This document shows, in pieces, positions 1-9,064 of a stretch of DNA of 64,000 nucleotides. A program made the translations under genes and the position numbers. The number at the start of each line of letters is the position of its first letter. Position 1 is the stretch's first letter. Below the pieces are notes generated by a model. It ran no database searches, was not told the origin of the DNA, and saw only the letters and a list, made by a program, of their open reading frames with translations. This DNA is from Bacteroidia bacterium (GTDB taxonomy: Bacteria > Bacteroidota > Bacteroidia > UKL13-3), in contig JAIOYZ010000013.1 of NCBI GenBank assembly GCA_021740845.1, positions 1 through 64,000 on the forward strand, written 5' to 3'.

Positions 1-111
1 GTATTGGATATTTATTGGGAAAAACCAAAACCAATTGAAGCTGCTCCGGCACCAACTCCACAAAGAGGAACTCCAAGGCCACCAGCTGGAAGACCAGCAC
101 CAAGGAGATAA
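1..111 (+). CDS. 3' end of an unknown protein with a Pro/Arg-rich tail
   Basis: Frame 1 is open from the window edge to the TAA at 109-111 and gives 36 residues beginning VLDIYWEKPKP and ending in a Pro/Ala/Arg-rich tail (PAGRPAPRR). Only the C-terminus is present, so no family can be assigned. A strong terminator hairpin follows at once, which supports this being a real gene end. The low-complexity tail resembles a disordered extension. Confidence 0.55.
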   Translation, partial: VLDIYWEKPKPIEAAPAPTPQRGTPRPPAGRPAPRR

Positions 112-134
112 AATTATAAACTAATTAACTTCTT

Positions 135-190
135 AAAGAAGGCACAAAGTCACGAAGCAGTAATTCGTTAAACTTTGTGCCTTCTTTGTT
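135..190 (+). terminator. Long perfect-stem terminator
   Basis: A 16-bp arm AAAGAAGGCACAAAGT (135-150) is matched by its reverse complement ACTTTGTGCCTTCTTT (172-187), with a 21-nt loop and a following GTTTT. The AT-rich base of the stem gives both strands a T-run. It separates the partial upstream gene from the porE-like gene. Confidence 0.75.
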
Positions 191-248
191 TTGAACCAAA
201 CCCAATTAGCCTTAATATTGTCTAGTATTTAAAAAGGACCAACTATAT

Positions 249-2204
249 ATGGAAGCATTGAGAAAATTTGCCCTTACGATTTTATTGTTTTTTCCTGTTT
301 TCTTATTTGCACAAAGTACGCAACCCGTAAAGCCATACCAGTTGGATTTAGACAGGGCAGATTTGGCATTTATATCCAAAAAATACAATACTGCTGCACA
401 ATTATATCAAAAGGTTTATCCTAAGATTAAGGAAGAGGAAGAAAAGCAAAAAGTCTTATTTAAGATTGCAGACTCTTACAGAAACAGCAATAATTTTAAG
501 CAAGCACTAAAATGGTATGAAGAATTATTAAATACCAAATACCCTGATCCAAACATTTTATATAGCTATGGTCAATTGCTTAAAAATTACGAAAGATACG
601 ACGATGCTGCTAGAGCCTTTTACGATTATAGCTTTGAAGTACCAGAAGATAAAAGAGGATTAGATGCTCAAAAAACTTGCGCCATTGCCTCACAATGGAA
701 AGCTAATCCTTTAAAGTTTAAAGTAGAAAATGTTAGCGCAATTAATACCGACCAAAGTGATTATGCACCCTTCTATTCGCAAGGAAAAATCATTTTTACA
801 AGTACCAGAAAAGAATGCCAAGGCAATGAGATTTTTGAATGGACAGGCCAAAAATATTCCGATTTATTTGAAAGCAGTTTCAATGGCAATTCTTATGGCA
901 AACCCGCAGCCTTAAAAACACTAAACACCAATTACAACGAAGGTGTAGCTTGGTTCGATACAACTTATACGAGCGTTTATTTTACCCAATGTAATGGAGC
1001 AGATGGCAAAGGATTAAACTGCAAAATCTATGTTAGTTATTTTCAAAATAATACTTGGATTTTACCAACAGTTTTACCCTTTAATAGCGATAGTTTTAGT
1101 TGTGGGCATCCAGCCTTTTCAATGGATGGCAAACGCATGTATTTTAGTAGCGATATGCCTGGAGGTTTTGGAGGAAAAGACCTTTGGTATTTGAGTTACG
1201 ACCCAGTAAAAAACACCTGGGGAAATCCTGTAAATTTAGGTTCAAGCGTAAATAGTATAGAAGATGAAATGTTCCCATTTGTTGATGAAAATGGAGAAAT
1301 CTATTTTTCATCCAAAGGCAGAATAGGCATGGGCGGCTTTGATTTATTTGTTACTGGAGATAGCGCAGGAATGTTTAAAGAAGCAAGAAATCTACAATAT
1401 CCAATTAATTCTGGCGGCGATGATTTTAGCATTTCTTTTATCCCAGAAAGTAAAAGAAGTGCAGACGGTGCCTACGCATTTTTTAGCTCCAACAGAGTAG
1501 GTGGAATTGGTGATGATGATATTTATAGTATTGCTCCAAAACCATTGGTAATATTGGCCAAGGGTGTAGTTTATGATAGAGAAACGGGCAATCCAATTGC
1601 AAGTGCGCAGGTAAAAAGTTTATTGGCAAATTTAAAGGTTCTGTCTGAACCAAAAACGAATGATAAAGGCCAATTTACTTTGGATTTACCCCTAAAAGAA
1701 TTGGTATCTATCAATGCGGGGAATGATAAATATTTAACCAGTTCCTTTATAGAAATTGATACCAGAAACATAACTAATGATACCACCATTGAGTTTAGAA
1801 TTCCTTTGGATTTAGTGCCAACCGAGGACAATGAAATAACAATGGAAGGTATTTATTATGATTTAGACAAATGGGATATCCGCATAGAAGCTAAAGTTGT
1901 TTTGGATTCCTTGGCAAGTATTTTAAAAAACAATCCAACTATTGTAATAGAATTGGCATCGCATACAGACAGCAGGGCTCCAGCAGATTACAATTTGGAA
2001 TTATCAAAAAAACGTGCGCAAAGCTGTGTTAATTATTTGGTTCAAAAAGGAATAACTAAGGACCGTATGGTACCTGTAGGCTATGGAGAAACCAAATTGG
2101 TAAACGATTGCTCAGATGATGTAGATTGTACCGAAGAAGAACACCAACAAAACAGAAGAACTACAGTTAGGGTACTGCGAACAGATTATAAACCGAAGCG
2201 CTAA
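249..2204 (+). CDS. porE: PorE-like OmpA-family protein (TPR, PD40 propeller, CRD, OmpA_C)
   Basis: 651 aa with a signal peptide (MEALRKFALTILLFF..., cleavage near FAQ). Residues ~30-130 are TPR-like helices. Residues ~160-430 hold PD40/WD40 repeats with repeated SxDGKRMYFSSDMPGGFGGKD-type blades. Residues ~435-530 form a carboxypeptidase-regulatory-like domain, and ~540-645 an OmpA C-terminal peptidoglycan-binding domain (ELASHTDSRAPADYNLELS, then RRTTVRV). This order and length match PorE, the periplasmic T9SS component thought to anchor the machinery to peptidoglycan. It stands alone in its transcription unit. The four T9SS cargo proteins in the window fit with an active T9SS. The family also has close paralogs without a proven T9SS role, so the symbol is likely rather than certain. 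Confidence 0.75.
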   Translation: MEALRKFALTILLFFPVFLFAQSTQPVKPYQLDLDRADLAFISKKYNTAAQLYQKVYPKIKEEEEKQKVLFKIADSYRNSNNFKQALKWYEELLNTKYPDPNILYSYGQLLKNYERYDDAARAFYDYSFEVPEDKRGLDAQKTCAIASQWKANPLKFKVENVSAINTDQSDYAPFYSQGKIIFTSTRKECQGNEIFEWTGQKYSDLFESSFNGNSYGKPAALKTLNTNYNEGVAWFDTTYTSVYFTQCNGADGKGLNCKIYVSYFQNNTWILPTVLPFNSDSFSCGHPAFSMDGKRMYFSSDMPGGFGGKDLWYLSYDPVKNTWGNPVNLGSSVNSIEDEMFPFVDENGEIYFSSKGRIGMGGFDLFVTGDSAGMFKEARNLQYPINSGGDDFSISFIPESKRSADGAYAFFSSNRVGGIGDDDIYSIAPKPLVILAKGVVYDRETGNPIASAQVKSLLANLKVLSEPKTNDKGQFTLDLPLKELVSINAGNDKYLTSSFIEIDTRNITNDTTIEFRIPLDLVPTEDNEITMEGIYYDLDKWDIRIEAKVVLDSLASILKNNPTIVIELASHTDSRAPADYNLELSKKRAQSCVNYLVQKGITKDRMVPVGYGETKLVNDCSDDVDCTEEEHQQNRRTTVRVLRTDYKPKR

Positions 2205-2233
2205 TTTTTGGCTATAAAAAGAGATAAAGGCAA

Positions 2234-2262
2234 TTGCTTTATTAGATTAAAACATATTTTTG
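2234..2262 (+). promoter_or_regulatory. Bacteroidota-type promoter of purM
   Basis: TTG at 2234-2236 and TATTTTTG at 2255-2262 (TAnnTTTG consensus) are separated by 18 nt. The box ends only 10 nt before the purM ATG, so the 5' leader would be just a few nucleotides. Confidence 0.55.
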
Positions 2263-2272
2263 CACCTAAATT

Positions 2273-3436
2273 ATGAGCGCAGATAAATACATGAAACGCG
2301 GTGTTTCCTCCCAAAAAGAGGATGTACATGCTGCAATAAAAAATATTGACAAAGGTTTATTTCCACAAGCTTTTTGCAAAGTTGTTCCAGATTATTTGGG
2401 AGGTGATGAAGCCTTTTGTAATATTATGCATGCAGATGGTGCAGGAACTAAATCTTCTTTGGCCTATTTATATTGGAGAGAAACTGGCGACATAAGCGTT
2501 TGGAAAGGCATTGCCCAAGATGCCATTGTTATGAACCTAAACGATTTGTTATGTGCAGGTGTTTATGATAATATTACCATTTCTTCAACCATTGGCAGAA
2601 ATAAAAACTTGATACCTGGTGAAGTTATTTCAACCATTATTGAAGGTACTGAAGAGTTTTTGGAAATGTTGCGTAGCTACGGAGTAAATATATACTCAAC
2701 AGGGGGAGAAACGGCAGATGTAGGCGATTTGGTTCGAACCATAATTGTAGATTCAACGGTAACAGCTAGAGCAAAAAGAACGGATATTATCTCCAACCAC
2801 AAAATAAAACCGGGCGATGTTATTGTAGGTTTGGCATCCTTTGGTCAAGCCAATTACGAAAAACATTATAATGGCGGAATGGGCAGCAATGGCTTAACTA
2901 TGGCTCGTCATGATGTGTTGAGTAGTTTCTACAAACACATGAAAGAGAGTTTTGACCCATTGGTACCCGACGATTTGGTTTATACTGGCGGGTTAAGGTT
3001 AAAAGACCAATTGCCAAATCACCCTTTAAATGTGGGCAAAATGATACTCTCTCCTACTCGTACTTTTAGTCCTGTAATAAAAACAATTTTAGACGAGCAT
3101 TTTGAAAAAATCCATGGGATGATACACAATACGGGCGGCGGACAAACCAAGGTATTGCACTTTATAAACGAAAATAAAATTGTAAAGAACCATTTATTCC
3201 AAACGCCCCCATTGTTTGAAATGATTCAAAACCAATCGAAAACAGATTGGCAAGAAATGTACAAAGTGTTTAATATGGGCAATTTATTGGAGTTCTATAC
3301 CGATGAAATTACAGCTAGTTCTTTGATTTCAATTGCAGGAACTTACGGCATTGAAGGTAGAGTAATTGGGCATGTTGAGGCAAGTGAGAAGAAATCGGTG
3401 CTAATTAAAAGTGAACACGGCGAATTTGTTTATTAA
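2273..3436 (+). CDS. purM: Phosphoribosylformylglycinamidine cyclo-ligase (AIR synthetase)
   Basis: 387 aa, the length of the divergent Bacteroidota PurM rather than the ~345-aa proteobacterial form. It performs the fifth step of de novo purine synthesis, the ATP-dependent closing of FGAM to AIR, in the cytoplasm. Visible features are the start with YMKRGVSSQKEDVHAAI, the HADGAGTKSSLAYLY substrate/ATP region, the NDLLCAG motif, STGGETADVGDLVRTII, and the C-terminal IHNTGGGQTK glycine-rich loop. It is monocistronic, with its own promoter just upstream and a gap to galE downstream. Confidence 0.93.
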   Translation: MSADKYMKRGVSSQKEDVHAAIKNIDKGLFPQAFCKVVPDYLGGDEAFCNIMHADGAGTKSSLAYLYWRETGDISVWKGIAQDAIVMNLNDLLCAGVYDNITISSTIGRNKNLIPGEVISTIIEGTEEFLEMLRSYGVNIYSTGGETADVGDLVRTIIVDSTVTARAKRTDIISNHKIKPGDVIVGLASFGQANYEKHYNGGMGSNGLTMARHDVLSSFYKHMKESFDPLVPDDLVYTGGLRLKDQLPNHPLNVGKMILSPTRTFSPVIKTILDEHFEKIHGMIHNTGGGQTKVLHFINENKIVKNHLFQTPPLFEMIQNQSKTDWQEMYKVFNMGNLLEFYTDEITASSLISIAGTYGIEGRVIGHVEASEKKSVLIKSEHGEFVY

Positions 3437-3549
3437 GTCTTTCCCTTAATTTTTTTGTGTCGTTATTTGACCCTAAAAAACCCGAAAAATAATCTCTCAT
3501 TTTCGTTTCTATTCCTTAATTTGCGGATTCAATCCAAATTGGAATTTAA

Positions 3550-4575
3550 ATGAAGAAAATCCTTGTTACTGGTGGAGCTGGCTATATTGGTTCGCACACC
3601 ATTGTTGAATTATTAAAAGCAGGATACGAAGTGATAGCTATTGATAATTTTGACAACTCCTACCCTAGTGTTTTAGAAAACTTAAAAAAAATTACGGGTC
3701 AGGAAATCCCTTTTGCGGAAGTTGATATTAGAGACAAAGCTGCATTGAAAGCATTTGTAAAAGCTACTCCAGGAATTGACGCTGTTATACATTTTGCTGC
3801 CAACAAAGCGGTTGGCGAAAGTGTTGCCAACCCTTTGAAATATTACGAAAACAATGTGGGTGGAACCGTTAATTTATTAGAAGCCATGCAAGAAAATGGG
3901 ATCAAACAAATTGTTTTTTCTTCTTCTTGTACAGTATACGGTGAAGCTACACCACCTGTTGGAGAAGATGCTCCAATTCCAGTTGCACAATCGCCTTATG
4001 GAAATACCAAACAAATTTGTGAGGAAGTATTAAAAGACCAATGTGTGGCTACCGATTTAAAGGTTGTTGCCTTGAGGTATTTTAATCCAGTTGGAGCACA
4101 TGAATCTGCTTTGATAGGTGAACTACCAATTGGAGTACCTAATAATTTGGTTCCATTTATTACACAAACTGCTATTGGCAAACGCGAGGTTTTAACAGTT
4201 TATGGAGATGATTACCCAACACCAGATGGAACTTGTATAAGAGATTATATTCATGTGGTAGATTTAGCTTTAGCCCACGTTGCTGCTATCAATTATTTGG
4301 CTGAAAAGAAAAATGAAGAAGCATTCTCTGTTTTCAATTTAGGTACAGGACAAGGCAATTCTGTTTTGGAAGTAATTCAAACTTTTGAAAAAGTAACGGG
4401 TGTAAAATTAAACTATAAAATTGGTCCAAGAAGAGCTGGAGATGTGGTTCAAGTTTATGCTTCATGCGATAAAGCAATGAGTGGTTTGGGCTGGAAAACA
4501 GAAAGAAGTTTAGAGGAGTGCATGAGCAGTTCTTGGAAATGGGAACAAGCAATTGCAGCAAAAGGAAATAATTAA
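3550..4575 (+). CDS. galE: UDP-glucose 4-epimerase
   Basis: 341 aa, the usual GalE length. It interconverts UDP-glucose and UDP-galactose and feeds exopolysaccharide and LPS synthesis. The N-terminal NAD-binding motif is GGAGYIGSHT (residues 7-16). The catalytic SDR residues are visible as SSSCTVYG (Ser) and YGNTK (Tyr-x3-Lys, near residue 150). RYFNPVGAH and the GDDYPTPDGTCIRDYIHV block are typical of GalE. It heads the nucleotide-sugar block, and a small antitoxin-like gene starts 10 bp after its stop. Confidence 0.95.
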   Translation: MKKILVTGGAGYIGSHTIVELLKAGYEVIAIDNFDNSYPSVLENLKKITGQEIPFAEVDIRDKAALKAFVKATPGIDAVIHFAANKAVGESVANPLKYYENNVGGTVNLLEAMQENGIKQIVFSSSCTVYGEATPPVGEDAPIPVAQSPYGNTKQICEEVLKDQCVATDLKVVALRYFNPVGAHESALIGELPIGVPNNLVPFITQTAIGKREVLTVYGDDYPTPDGTCIRDYIHVVDLALAHVAAINYLAEKKNEEAFSVFNLGTGQGNSVLEVIQTFEKVTGVKLNYKIGPRRAGDVVQVYASCDKAMSGLGWKTERSLEECMSSSWKWEQAIAAKGNN

Positions 4576-4585
4576 TATTTGAAAA

Positions 4586-4783
4586 ATGCAAACATTTGAG
4601 AAAACACTTGATGAGTTGATGTCTTATGATTTTTCCACTAGAGAACTCATTATTGACATCCTCCAAAAAAGGCAAATTGAGGAAAGACGAAATGAAATTG
4701 CTAAAAATATTAAGGTTTCATCGAGTGATTACAATAAAGGTAAATTAAAATCGCAAAGTGCAAAGGATGCAATATACATATAG
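4586..4783 (+). CDS. Orphan antitoxin-like small protein
   Basis: 65 aa beginning MQTFEKTLDELMSYDF. It has the pattern of small Bacteroidota/cyanobacterial antitoxins of RelE/HigB-type modules: an N-terminal helix, the ILQKRQIEERRNEIA segment, then a KGKLKSQSAKD tail. No toxin gene follows. After the TAG there are only 35 bp to rfbB, and the tail ends earlier than I would expect for the family. I read it as an antitoxin left behind after toxin loss, wedged between galE and rfbB. The family assignment is by remembered resemblance only. Confidence 0.5.
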   Translation: MQTFEKTLDELMSYDFSTRELIIDILQKRQIEERRNEIAKNIKVSSSDYNKGKLKSQSAKDAIYI

Positions 4784-4818
4784 GAACTCACGACGAAGTC
4801 TATTAATAAATTAAACCA

Positions 4819-5874
4819 ATGAATAGAAAAATATTAATCACCGGAGGAGCCGGTTTTATAGGTTCACATGTTGTTAGGTTGTTTGTAAACAAATACCCTG
4901 ATTACCAAATTCACAACTTAGATAAGTTAACCTATGCAGGTAATTTAAAGAACATTACAGATATTGAAAATGCACCTAATTACCATTTCCACCGTGTGGA
5001 TTTGGTTGATGCAAACGCATTAACAGAATTATTTACCGAACATCAATTTGATTCGGTAATACATTTGGCAGCTGAGAGTCATGTAGACAGAAGCATTACT
5101 AACCCATTAGAATTTGTAATGACCAATGTGGTGGGTACTGTTAATTTATTGAATGCCGCTAAAGAATCTTGGAAGGGAAATATGGAAGGAAAACGTTTCT
5201 ATCATGTTTCTACCGACGAAGTTTATGGCAGCTTGCATGATGGAGGTTTCTTTTACGAAAATACCCCTTACGACCCGCAATCACCTTATTCTGCTAGTAA
5301 AGCTAGCTCCGACCATTTTGTAAGAGCCTACCACAATACTTATAAAATTCCAGTTGTAATTAGCAACTGTTCTAATAATTATGGTCCGAACCAATTCCCT
5401 GAAAAGTTAATACCATTATTCATTAATAATATCAGAAACAACAAACCATTGCCTGTTTACGGTAAAGGTGAAAATGTAAGAGATTGGTTGTATGTGGTAG
5501 ATCATGCAAGAGCCATTGATGATGTTTTTCATAAAGGAGCCATTGGTGAAACATACAATATTGGAGGATTTAACGAATGGACTAACCTTGATTTGATAAA
5601 GGTAATTTGCAAAACTGCAGATAGGTTATTGTGCAGAGCAGAAGGTGAATCTGAAAAGTTGATTACCTATGTAACTGATAGAGCTGGTCATGATTTACGT
5701 TATGCGATTGACGCCAATAAAATTATGAAAGATTTGGGCTGGGAACCAAGTTTACAATTTGAGGAAGGCATTGAAAAAACCATCAATTGGTATATTGACA
5801 ATCAGGAGTGGATGGATGAAGTAACTAGCGGAAATTACGCTAATTATTACAATCAAATGTATGGTAGCAGGTAG
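4819..5874 (+). CDS. rfbB: dTDP-glucose 4,6-dehydratase
   Basis: 351 aa, the typical RfbB/RmlB length. It converts dTDP-glucose to dTDP-4-keto-6-deoxyglucose with bound NAD. GGAGFIGSHV is the Rossmann motif (7-16). AAESHVDRSITNP is diagnostic for the dehydratase. HVSTDEVYGSL contains the catalytic Thr-Asp-Glu, and YSASKASSDHFVRAYHNTY carries Tyr-x3-Lys. SNCSNNYGPNQFPEKLIPL is also characteristic. It acts directly after RfbA, whose gene lies downstream beyond the four-helix-bundle cassette. rfbC and rfbD are not in the window. Confidence 0.95.
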   Translation: MNRKILITGGAGFIGSHVVRLFVNKYPDYQIHNLDKLTYAGNLKNITDIENAPNYHFHRVDLVDANALTELFTEHQFDSVIHLAAESHVDRSITNPLEFVMTNVVGTVNLLNAAKESWKGNMEGKRFYHVSTDEVYGSLHDGGFFYENTPYDPQSPYSASKASSDHFVRAYHNTYKIPVVISNCSNNYGPNQFPEKLIPLFINNIRNNKPLPVYGKGENVRDWLYVVDHARAIDDVFHKGAIGETYNIGGFNEWTNLDLIKVICKTADRLLCRAEGESEKLITYVTDRAGHDLRYAIDANKIMKDLGWEPSLQFEEGIEKTINWYIDNQEWMDEVTSGNYANYYNQMYGSR

Positions 5875-5878
5875 GTCA

Positions 5879-5914
5879 TTGGTCTTTAGTCTTTAGTCGT
5901 TAGTCTTTGGTGTT
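5879..5914 (+). repeat. Left inverted-repeat arm of the four-helix-bundle cassette
   Basis: TTGGTCTTTAGTC and further GTCTTTAGTC/GTTAGTCTTTGGT units form a short degenerate iterated stretch 5 bp after the rfbB stop. The reverse complement of the same units lies just beyond the downstream gene (6312-6385), so the pair frames one gene. Confidence 0.7.
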
Positions 5915-5940
5915 AGTAACTGATCTTTTCAGAATGAATT

Positions 5941-6300
5941 GTGCGAAATTTTAGAAAACTAGAAGTTTGGGTAGATGCACTAGACTTAGCAAAAGACGTT
6001 TATAGTTTTAAAGACCAATTACCTAAATCTGAAATTTATGGACTTTCCAGTCAATTATGTAGGGCCGTAGTTTCAATATCATCTAACTTAGCCGAAGGAT
6101 GTTCAAGGAAATCGGAAAAAGAATTTGTACGATTTATAGAAATTGCAATGGGTTCTGCTTTTGAAGTTGAAAGTTTATTAATTTTATCAAAAGAACTTGA
6201 GTTGGCTACTAATTTTGATTACCAACCAATTTCCCTAAAGCTTGAAAAGCTTCAAAAAAAAATCAATGCACTTAGAAATCATTTTGCTAACATTGTTTAG
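5941..6300 (+). CDS. Four-helix-bundle protein (23S rRNA intervening-sequence / S23 family)
   Basis: 119 aa starting at GTG with the family's typical opening MRNFRKLEVWVDALDLAKDVY. It also shows the conserved LSSQLCRAVVSISSNLAEGCSRKSEKEFVRFIEIAMGSAFEVESLL core (residues ~35-85). Members form pentameric all-helical bundles. Relatives are encoded within 23S rRNA intervening sequences, or serve as Avd accessory proteins in diversity-generating retroelements; stand-alone copies like this have no established role. It interrupts rfbB-rfbA and is framed by inverted repeats, which suggests insertion as a unit. The GTG start is chosen because the ATG six bases upstream is out of frame. Confidence 0.85.
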   Translation: MRNFRKLEVWVDALDLAKDVYSFKDQLPKSEIYGLSSQLCRAVVSISSNLAEGCSRKSEKEFVRFIEIAMGSAFEVESLLILSKELELATNFDYQPISLKLEKLQKKINALRNHFANIV

Positions 6301-6311
6301 AAAATATTTAC

Positions 6312-6385
6312 AAAAGACTAATTACCAAAGACCAATTACAAAAGACTAAAGACCAACGACTAAAGACCAATTAACTACCAAAGAC
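6312..6385 (+). repeat. Right inverted-repeat arm of the four-helix-bundle cassette
   Basis: Iterated units (CAAAAGACTAA, ACCAAAGACCAATTACAAAA, GACTAAAGACCAACGACTAA, AGACCAATTAACTACCAAAG) are the reverse complement of the left arm at 5879-5914. At least the 14-mer ATTGGTCTTTAGTC is shared exactly. The arm ends 8 bp before rfbA. Confidence 0.7.
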
Positions 6386-6393
6386 AAAATTAT

Positions 6394-7254
6394 ATGAAAG
6401 GAATCATACTTGCAGGTGGAAGTGGAACTCGCTTACATCCCTTAACCATAGCAGTGAGCAAGCAATTAATGCCTGTTTACGATAAGCCCATGATCTATTA
6501 TCCATTGAGCACACTGATGCTTGCTGGGATTAGGGAAATATTGATTATTTCCACCCCGCATGATTTACCGGGTTTTAAAAAATTATTGGGTGATGGCTCC
6601 CAAATTGGCTGCCGTTTTGAATATGCAGAACAACCTTCTCCAGATGGTTTAGCCCAAGCGTTTATAATTGGAGCTGATTTTATTGGTTCAGACAAAGTAG
6701 CTTTAGTTTTAGGAGATAATATTTTTTATGCTGCCGGTTTGAGCCAACTCTTGCAAAGTAATAACGACCCTGTTGGAGGAGTAGTTTTTGCTTACCACGT
6801 TAACGACCCAGAGCGTTATGGTGTTGTAGAGTTTGATGAAAACATGAAGGCATTGAGTATTGAGGAAAAACCACTTCAACCAAAATCAAGATATGCAGTT
6901 CCGGGTTTGTATTTTTATGATAATAGCATTGTAGAAATAGCCAAAAATATTAAGCCATCTCCAAGAGGCGAATTAGAAATTACTGACGTAAATAAAGTTT
7001 ACCTTGAAGCTGGAAAGTTAAAGGTTGGTGTTCTGCAAAGAGGTACTGCATGGTTAGATACAGGTACTTTTGAATCTCTTATGCAAGCAGGTCAATTTGT
7101 ACAAGTTATTGAAGAACGCCAAGGATGGAAAATTGGTTGTATTGAAGAAATCGCTTACCGTATGGGTTGGTTAGATAAAGACGGGTTGCAGCGTGAAGCC
7201 AAGAAATACCTGAAAAGCGGTTACGGCAAATACCTAATGAATTTGCTTAATTAA
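6394..7254 (+). CDS. rfbA: Glucose-1-phosphate thymidylyltransferase
   Basis: 286 aa, the usual RfbA/RmlA length. It makes dTDP-glucose from glucose-1-phosphate and dTTP, the first step of the dTDP-rhamnose/6-deoxysugar pathway. The N-terminal [17 protein letters not shown] motif binds the nucleotide. [35 protein letters not shown] and LVLGDNIFY (metal-binding Asp) are all typical. It supplies the substrate for RfbB, from which it is separated by the inserted four-helix-bundle gene. Confidence 0.95.
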   Translation: MKGIILAGGSGTRLHPLTIAVSKQLMPVYDKPMIYYPLSTLMLAGIREILIISTPHDLPGFKKLLGDGSQIGCRFEYAEQPSPDGLAQAFIIGADFIGSDKVALVLGDNIFYAAGLSQLLQSNNDPVGGVVFAYHVNDPERYGVVEFDENMKALSIEEKPLQPKSRYAVPGLYFYDNSIVEIAKNIKPSPRGELEITDVNKVYLEAGKLKVGVLQRGTAWLDTGTFESLMQAGQFVQVIEERQGWKIGCIEEIAYRMGWLDKDGLQREAKKYLKSGYGKYLMNLLN

Positions 7255-7302
7255 TTATTGGCGAAACAGCCATTTAAAAAGAAATAGAAAAAGAATAAAA
7301 AT

Positions 7303-8280
7303 ATGAATCCTCAACACGAAGCATTAAAGAAGTTTAACTATCAAATAAACTTTGCAATAGACAATTACAGTAACCATGGTTTATCTGCCAATCAATTTTC
7401 AAATATTCTAATTGGTGGTTTAGGTGGAAGTGGTATTGGTGGCAGAATTGTAAAAACCATTTTTATGGATGAGTTTCCAATTCCGGTAGAAGTGGTTGCA
7501 GACTACACTTTACCTGCTTATGTAAACGAAAAAACCTTAGTAATCTTAGGTTCATACAGTGGTAATACCGAAGAAACTTTAGCCATGTATGCCGAGGTTG
7601 AAAAGCGCGGTTGCCAAATGTTAATTCTTACGGCTGGCGGCAAATTAGGTGGATTTGCAAAAGAAAAATCTTTAAAAACATACTTCCTTGAACCAGGTTT
7701 CCAACCACGTATGGCTCTTGGTTTTTCTTTAACTTATTTGGTTCAAATATTTGGCGACCTAATTGGAAAGCCTATGCAAGATGAATTGAAAACAGTTGCT
7801 ACTTTATTTGAAGACAATACTCCTTACTACGATGATGCTGAGCAGGTATTTAATGTAATTCATTCTAAAATGAATTCGAAATTTGTGGTATTAAGTGATG
7901 CTCAATTTGAAGGTGTAGCAACTCGTTTTGCTCAACAAATTCAAGAGAATGCCAAGGCAGAATGTTTTACTCATGTTTTGCCTGAACACAACCACAATGT
8001 AATTGAAAGCTATTACGGAACCTTAGATACTGTTTTCTTTTTCTTAAATACTAACAGCAACCCTAGAGTAGCTGCAAGATTTGAATTCTTAGCTGGTTTG
8101 CTTGAAGTGGAAAACCATAAAATTATTGAAATGGGTGTTGAGCAATTTAATTTAGCAGCAGTTTACCAAACCATTCACCGTTTGGATTGGATTAGTTTAT
8201 TGATAGCAGATGCTAGAAAAGTAGACTCATTAAATGTTCCTAATATTGCTTCTCTTAAAGAGTTTTTAGACAAAGTATAA
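7303..8280 (+). CDS. Bifunctional phosphoglucose/phosphomannose isomerase
   Basis: 325 aa with an N-terminal SIS domain (NILIGGLGGSGIGGRIV at ~35-50; GSYSGNTEETLAMY near residue 85) and the C-terminal PGI/PMI domain. PEHNHNVIESYYG supplies the conserved His/Glu region. The family interconverts fructose-6-phosphate with glucose-6- or mannose-6-phosphate, linking glycolysis to the nucleotide-sugar genes just upstream. The next gene starts 1 bp after its stop, so the two are probably co-translated. Confidence 0.88.
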   Translation: MNPQHEALKKFNYQINFAIDNYSNHGLSANQFSNILIGGLGGSGIGGRIVKTIFMDEFPIPVEVVADYTLPAYVNEKTLVILGSYSGNTEETLAMYAEVEKRGCQMLILTAGGKLGGFAKEKSLKTYFLEPGFQPRMALGFSLTYLVQIFGDLIGKPMQDELKTVATLFEDNTPYYDDAEQVFNVIHSKMNSKFVVLSDAQFEGVATRFAQQIQENAKAECFTHVLPEHNHNVIESYYGTLDTVFFFLNTNSNPRVAARFEFLAGLLEVENHKIIEMGVEQFNLAAVYQTIHRLDWISLLIADARKVDSLNVPNIASLKEFLDKV

Positions 8281-8281
8281 T

Positions 8282-9040
8282 TTGAGTTTTTTCAGTAAAA
8301 TATTTGGCAAAAAAACTGCAGAAGAAAATTCTTCTGCAGTTTTTGTAAATCCTATTCACGTAGAGTTTCACTCCCACCTTATTTTTGGTGTAGACGATGG
8401 CTGTGAGTTCATAGACCAAAGCATTGACTTACTTAAAGGTTTTGCCAATTTAGGCATGACTAAGGTAATTACAACTCCGCATGTTATGTCTGATTTCTAC
8501 AAAAACAGCAAAGAGAATGTATATCCACTCCGTGACCAAATTAGAAAAAGATTGGTAGAAGAAAACATCCCCATTCAATTTGAAGCCGCTGCGGAATATA
8601 TGATTGACGATGGTTTTGAAAAGAAAATTCTTGATGGTGATATGTTAACTTTTGGTCCTGAAGGCAAACATATTTTGATAGAACTTCCTTTTATGACCGA
8701 GCCTCCCAACTTAAGTAGCTGCTTGTTTGAATTACAAATTGCAGGGTACAAACCTATTTTGGCTCATCCAGAAAGATATTTGTATTATGCCAACGACAAA
8801 GACAAATACCATGAGTTGAAAGACAGAGGTATTTTGTTTCAATTAAATCTCCTATCTGGATTGGGTTACTATTCAAAACCAGTAGCTGATGCTGCAAATT
8901 ACTTGGTTCAAAAAGAACTTATCGATTTAGTTGGTTCAGATACTCACCATATTAAGCACATGCAATTGCTGCCAGAAGCGCTGCAAAGTAAGACTTTCAA
9001 AAAAGTGTGCGAAGCCGAATTATTAAATAATTATTTATAA
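8282..9040 (+). CDS. CpsB/YwqE-like PHP-family protein-tyrosine phosphatase
   Basis: 252 aa from a TTG start 1 bp after the upstream stop; no in-frame ATG precedes the conserved core. PHP metal ligands are visible as EFHSHLIFGVDDG (HxH), TTPHVM, LAHPERY and GSDTHH near the C-terminus. Members are Mn-dependent tyrosine phosphatases that reverse the BY-kinase controlling capsule or exopolysaccharide export. The position at the end of the sugar block fits that role. The kinase partner is not in the window. Confidence 0.85.
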   Translation: MSFFSKIFGKKTAEENSSAVFVNPIHVEFHSHLIFGVDDGCEFIDQSIDLLKGFANLGMTKVITTPHVMSDFYKNSKENVYPLRDQIRKRLVEENIPIQFEAAAEYMIDDGFEKKILDGDMLTFGPEGKHILIELPFMTEPPNLSSCLFELQIAGYKPILAHPERYLYYANDKDKYHELKDRGILFQLNLLSGLGYYSKPVADAANYLVQKELIDLVGSDTHHIKHMQLLPEALQSKTFKKVCEAELLNNYL

Positions 9041-9049
9041 ATGGTACAT

Positions 9050-9057
9050 TAACTTTG
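9050..9057 (+). promoter_or_regulatory. -7 box TAACTTTG next to the start codon
   Basis: A perfect TAnnTTTG element ends 7 nt before the ATG at 9065, so transcription would begin at or within a few bases of the start codon. I see no good TTG at -33. Confidence 0.45.
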
Positions 9058-9064
9058 TACCACC

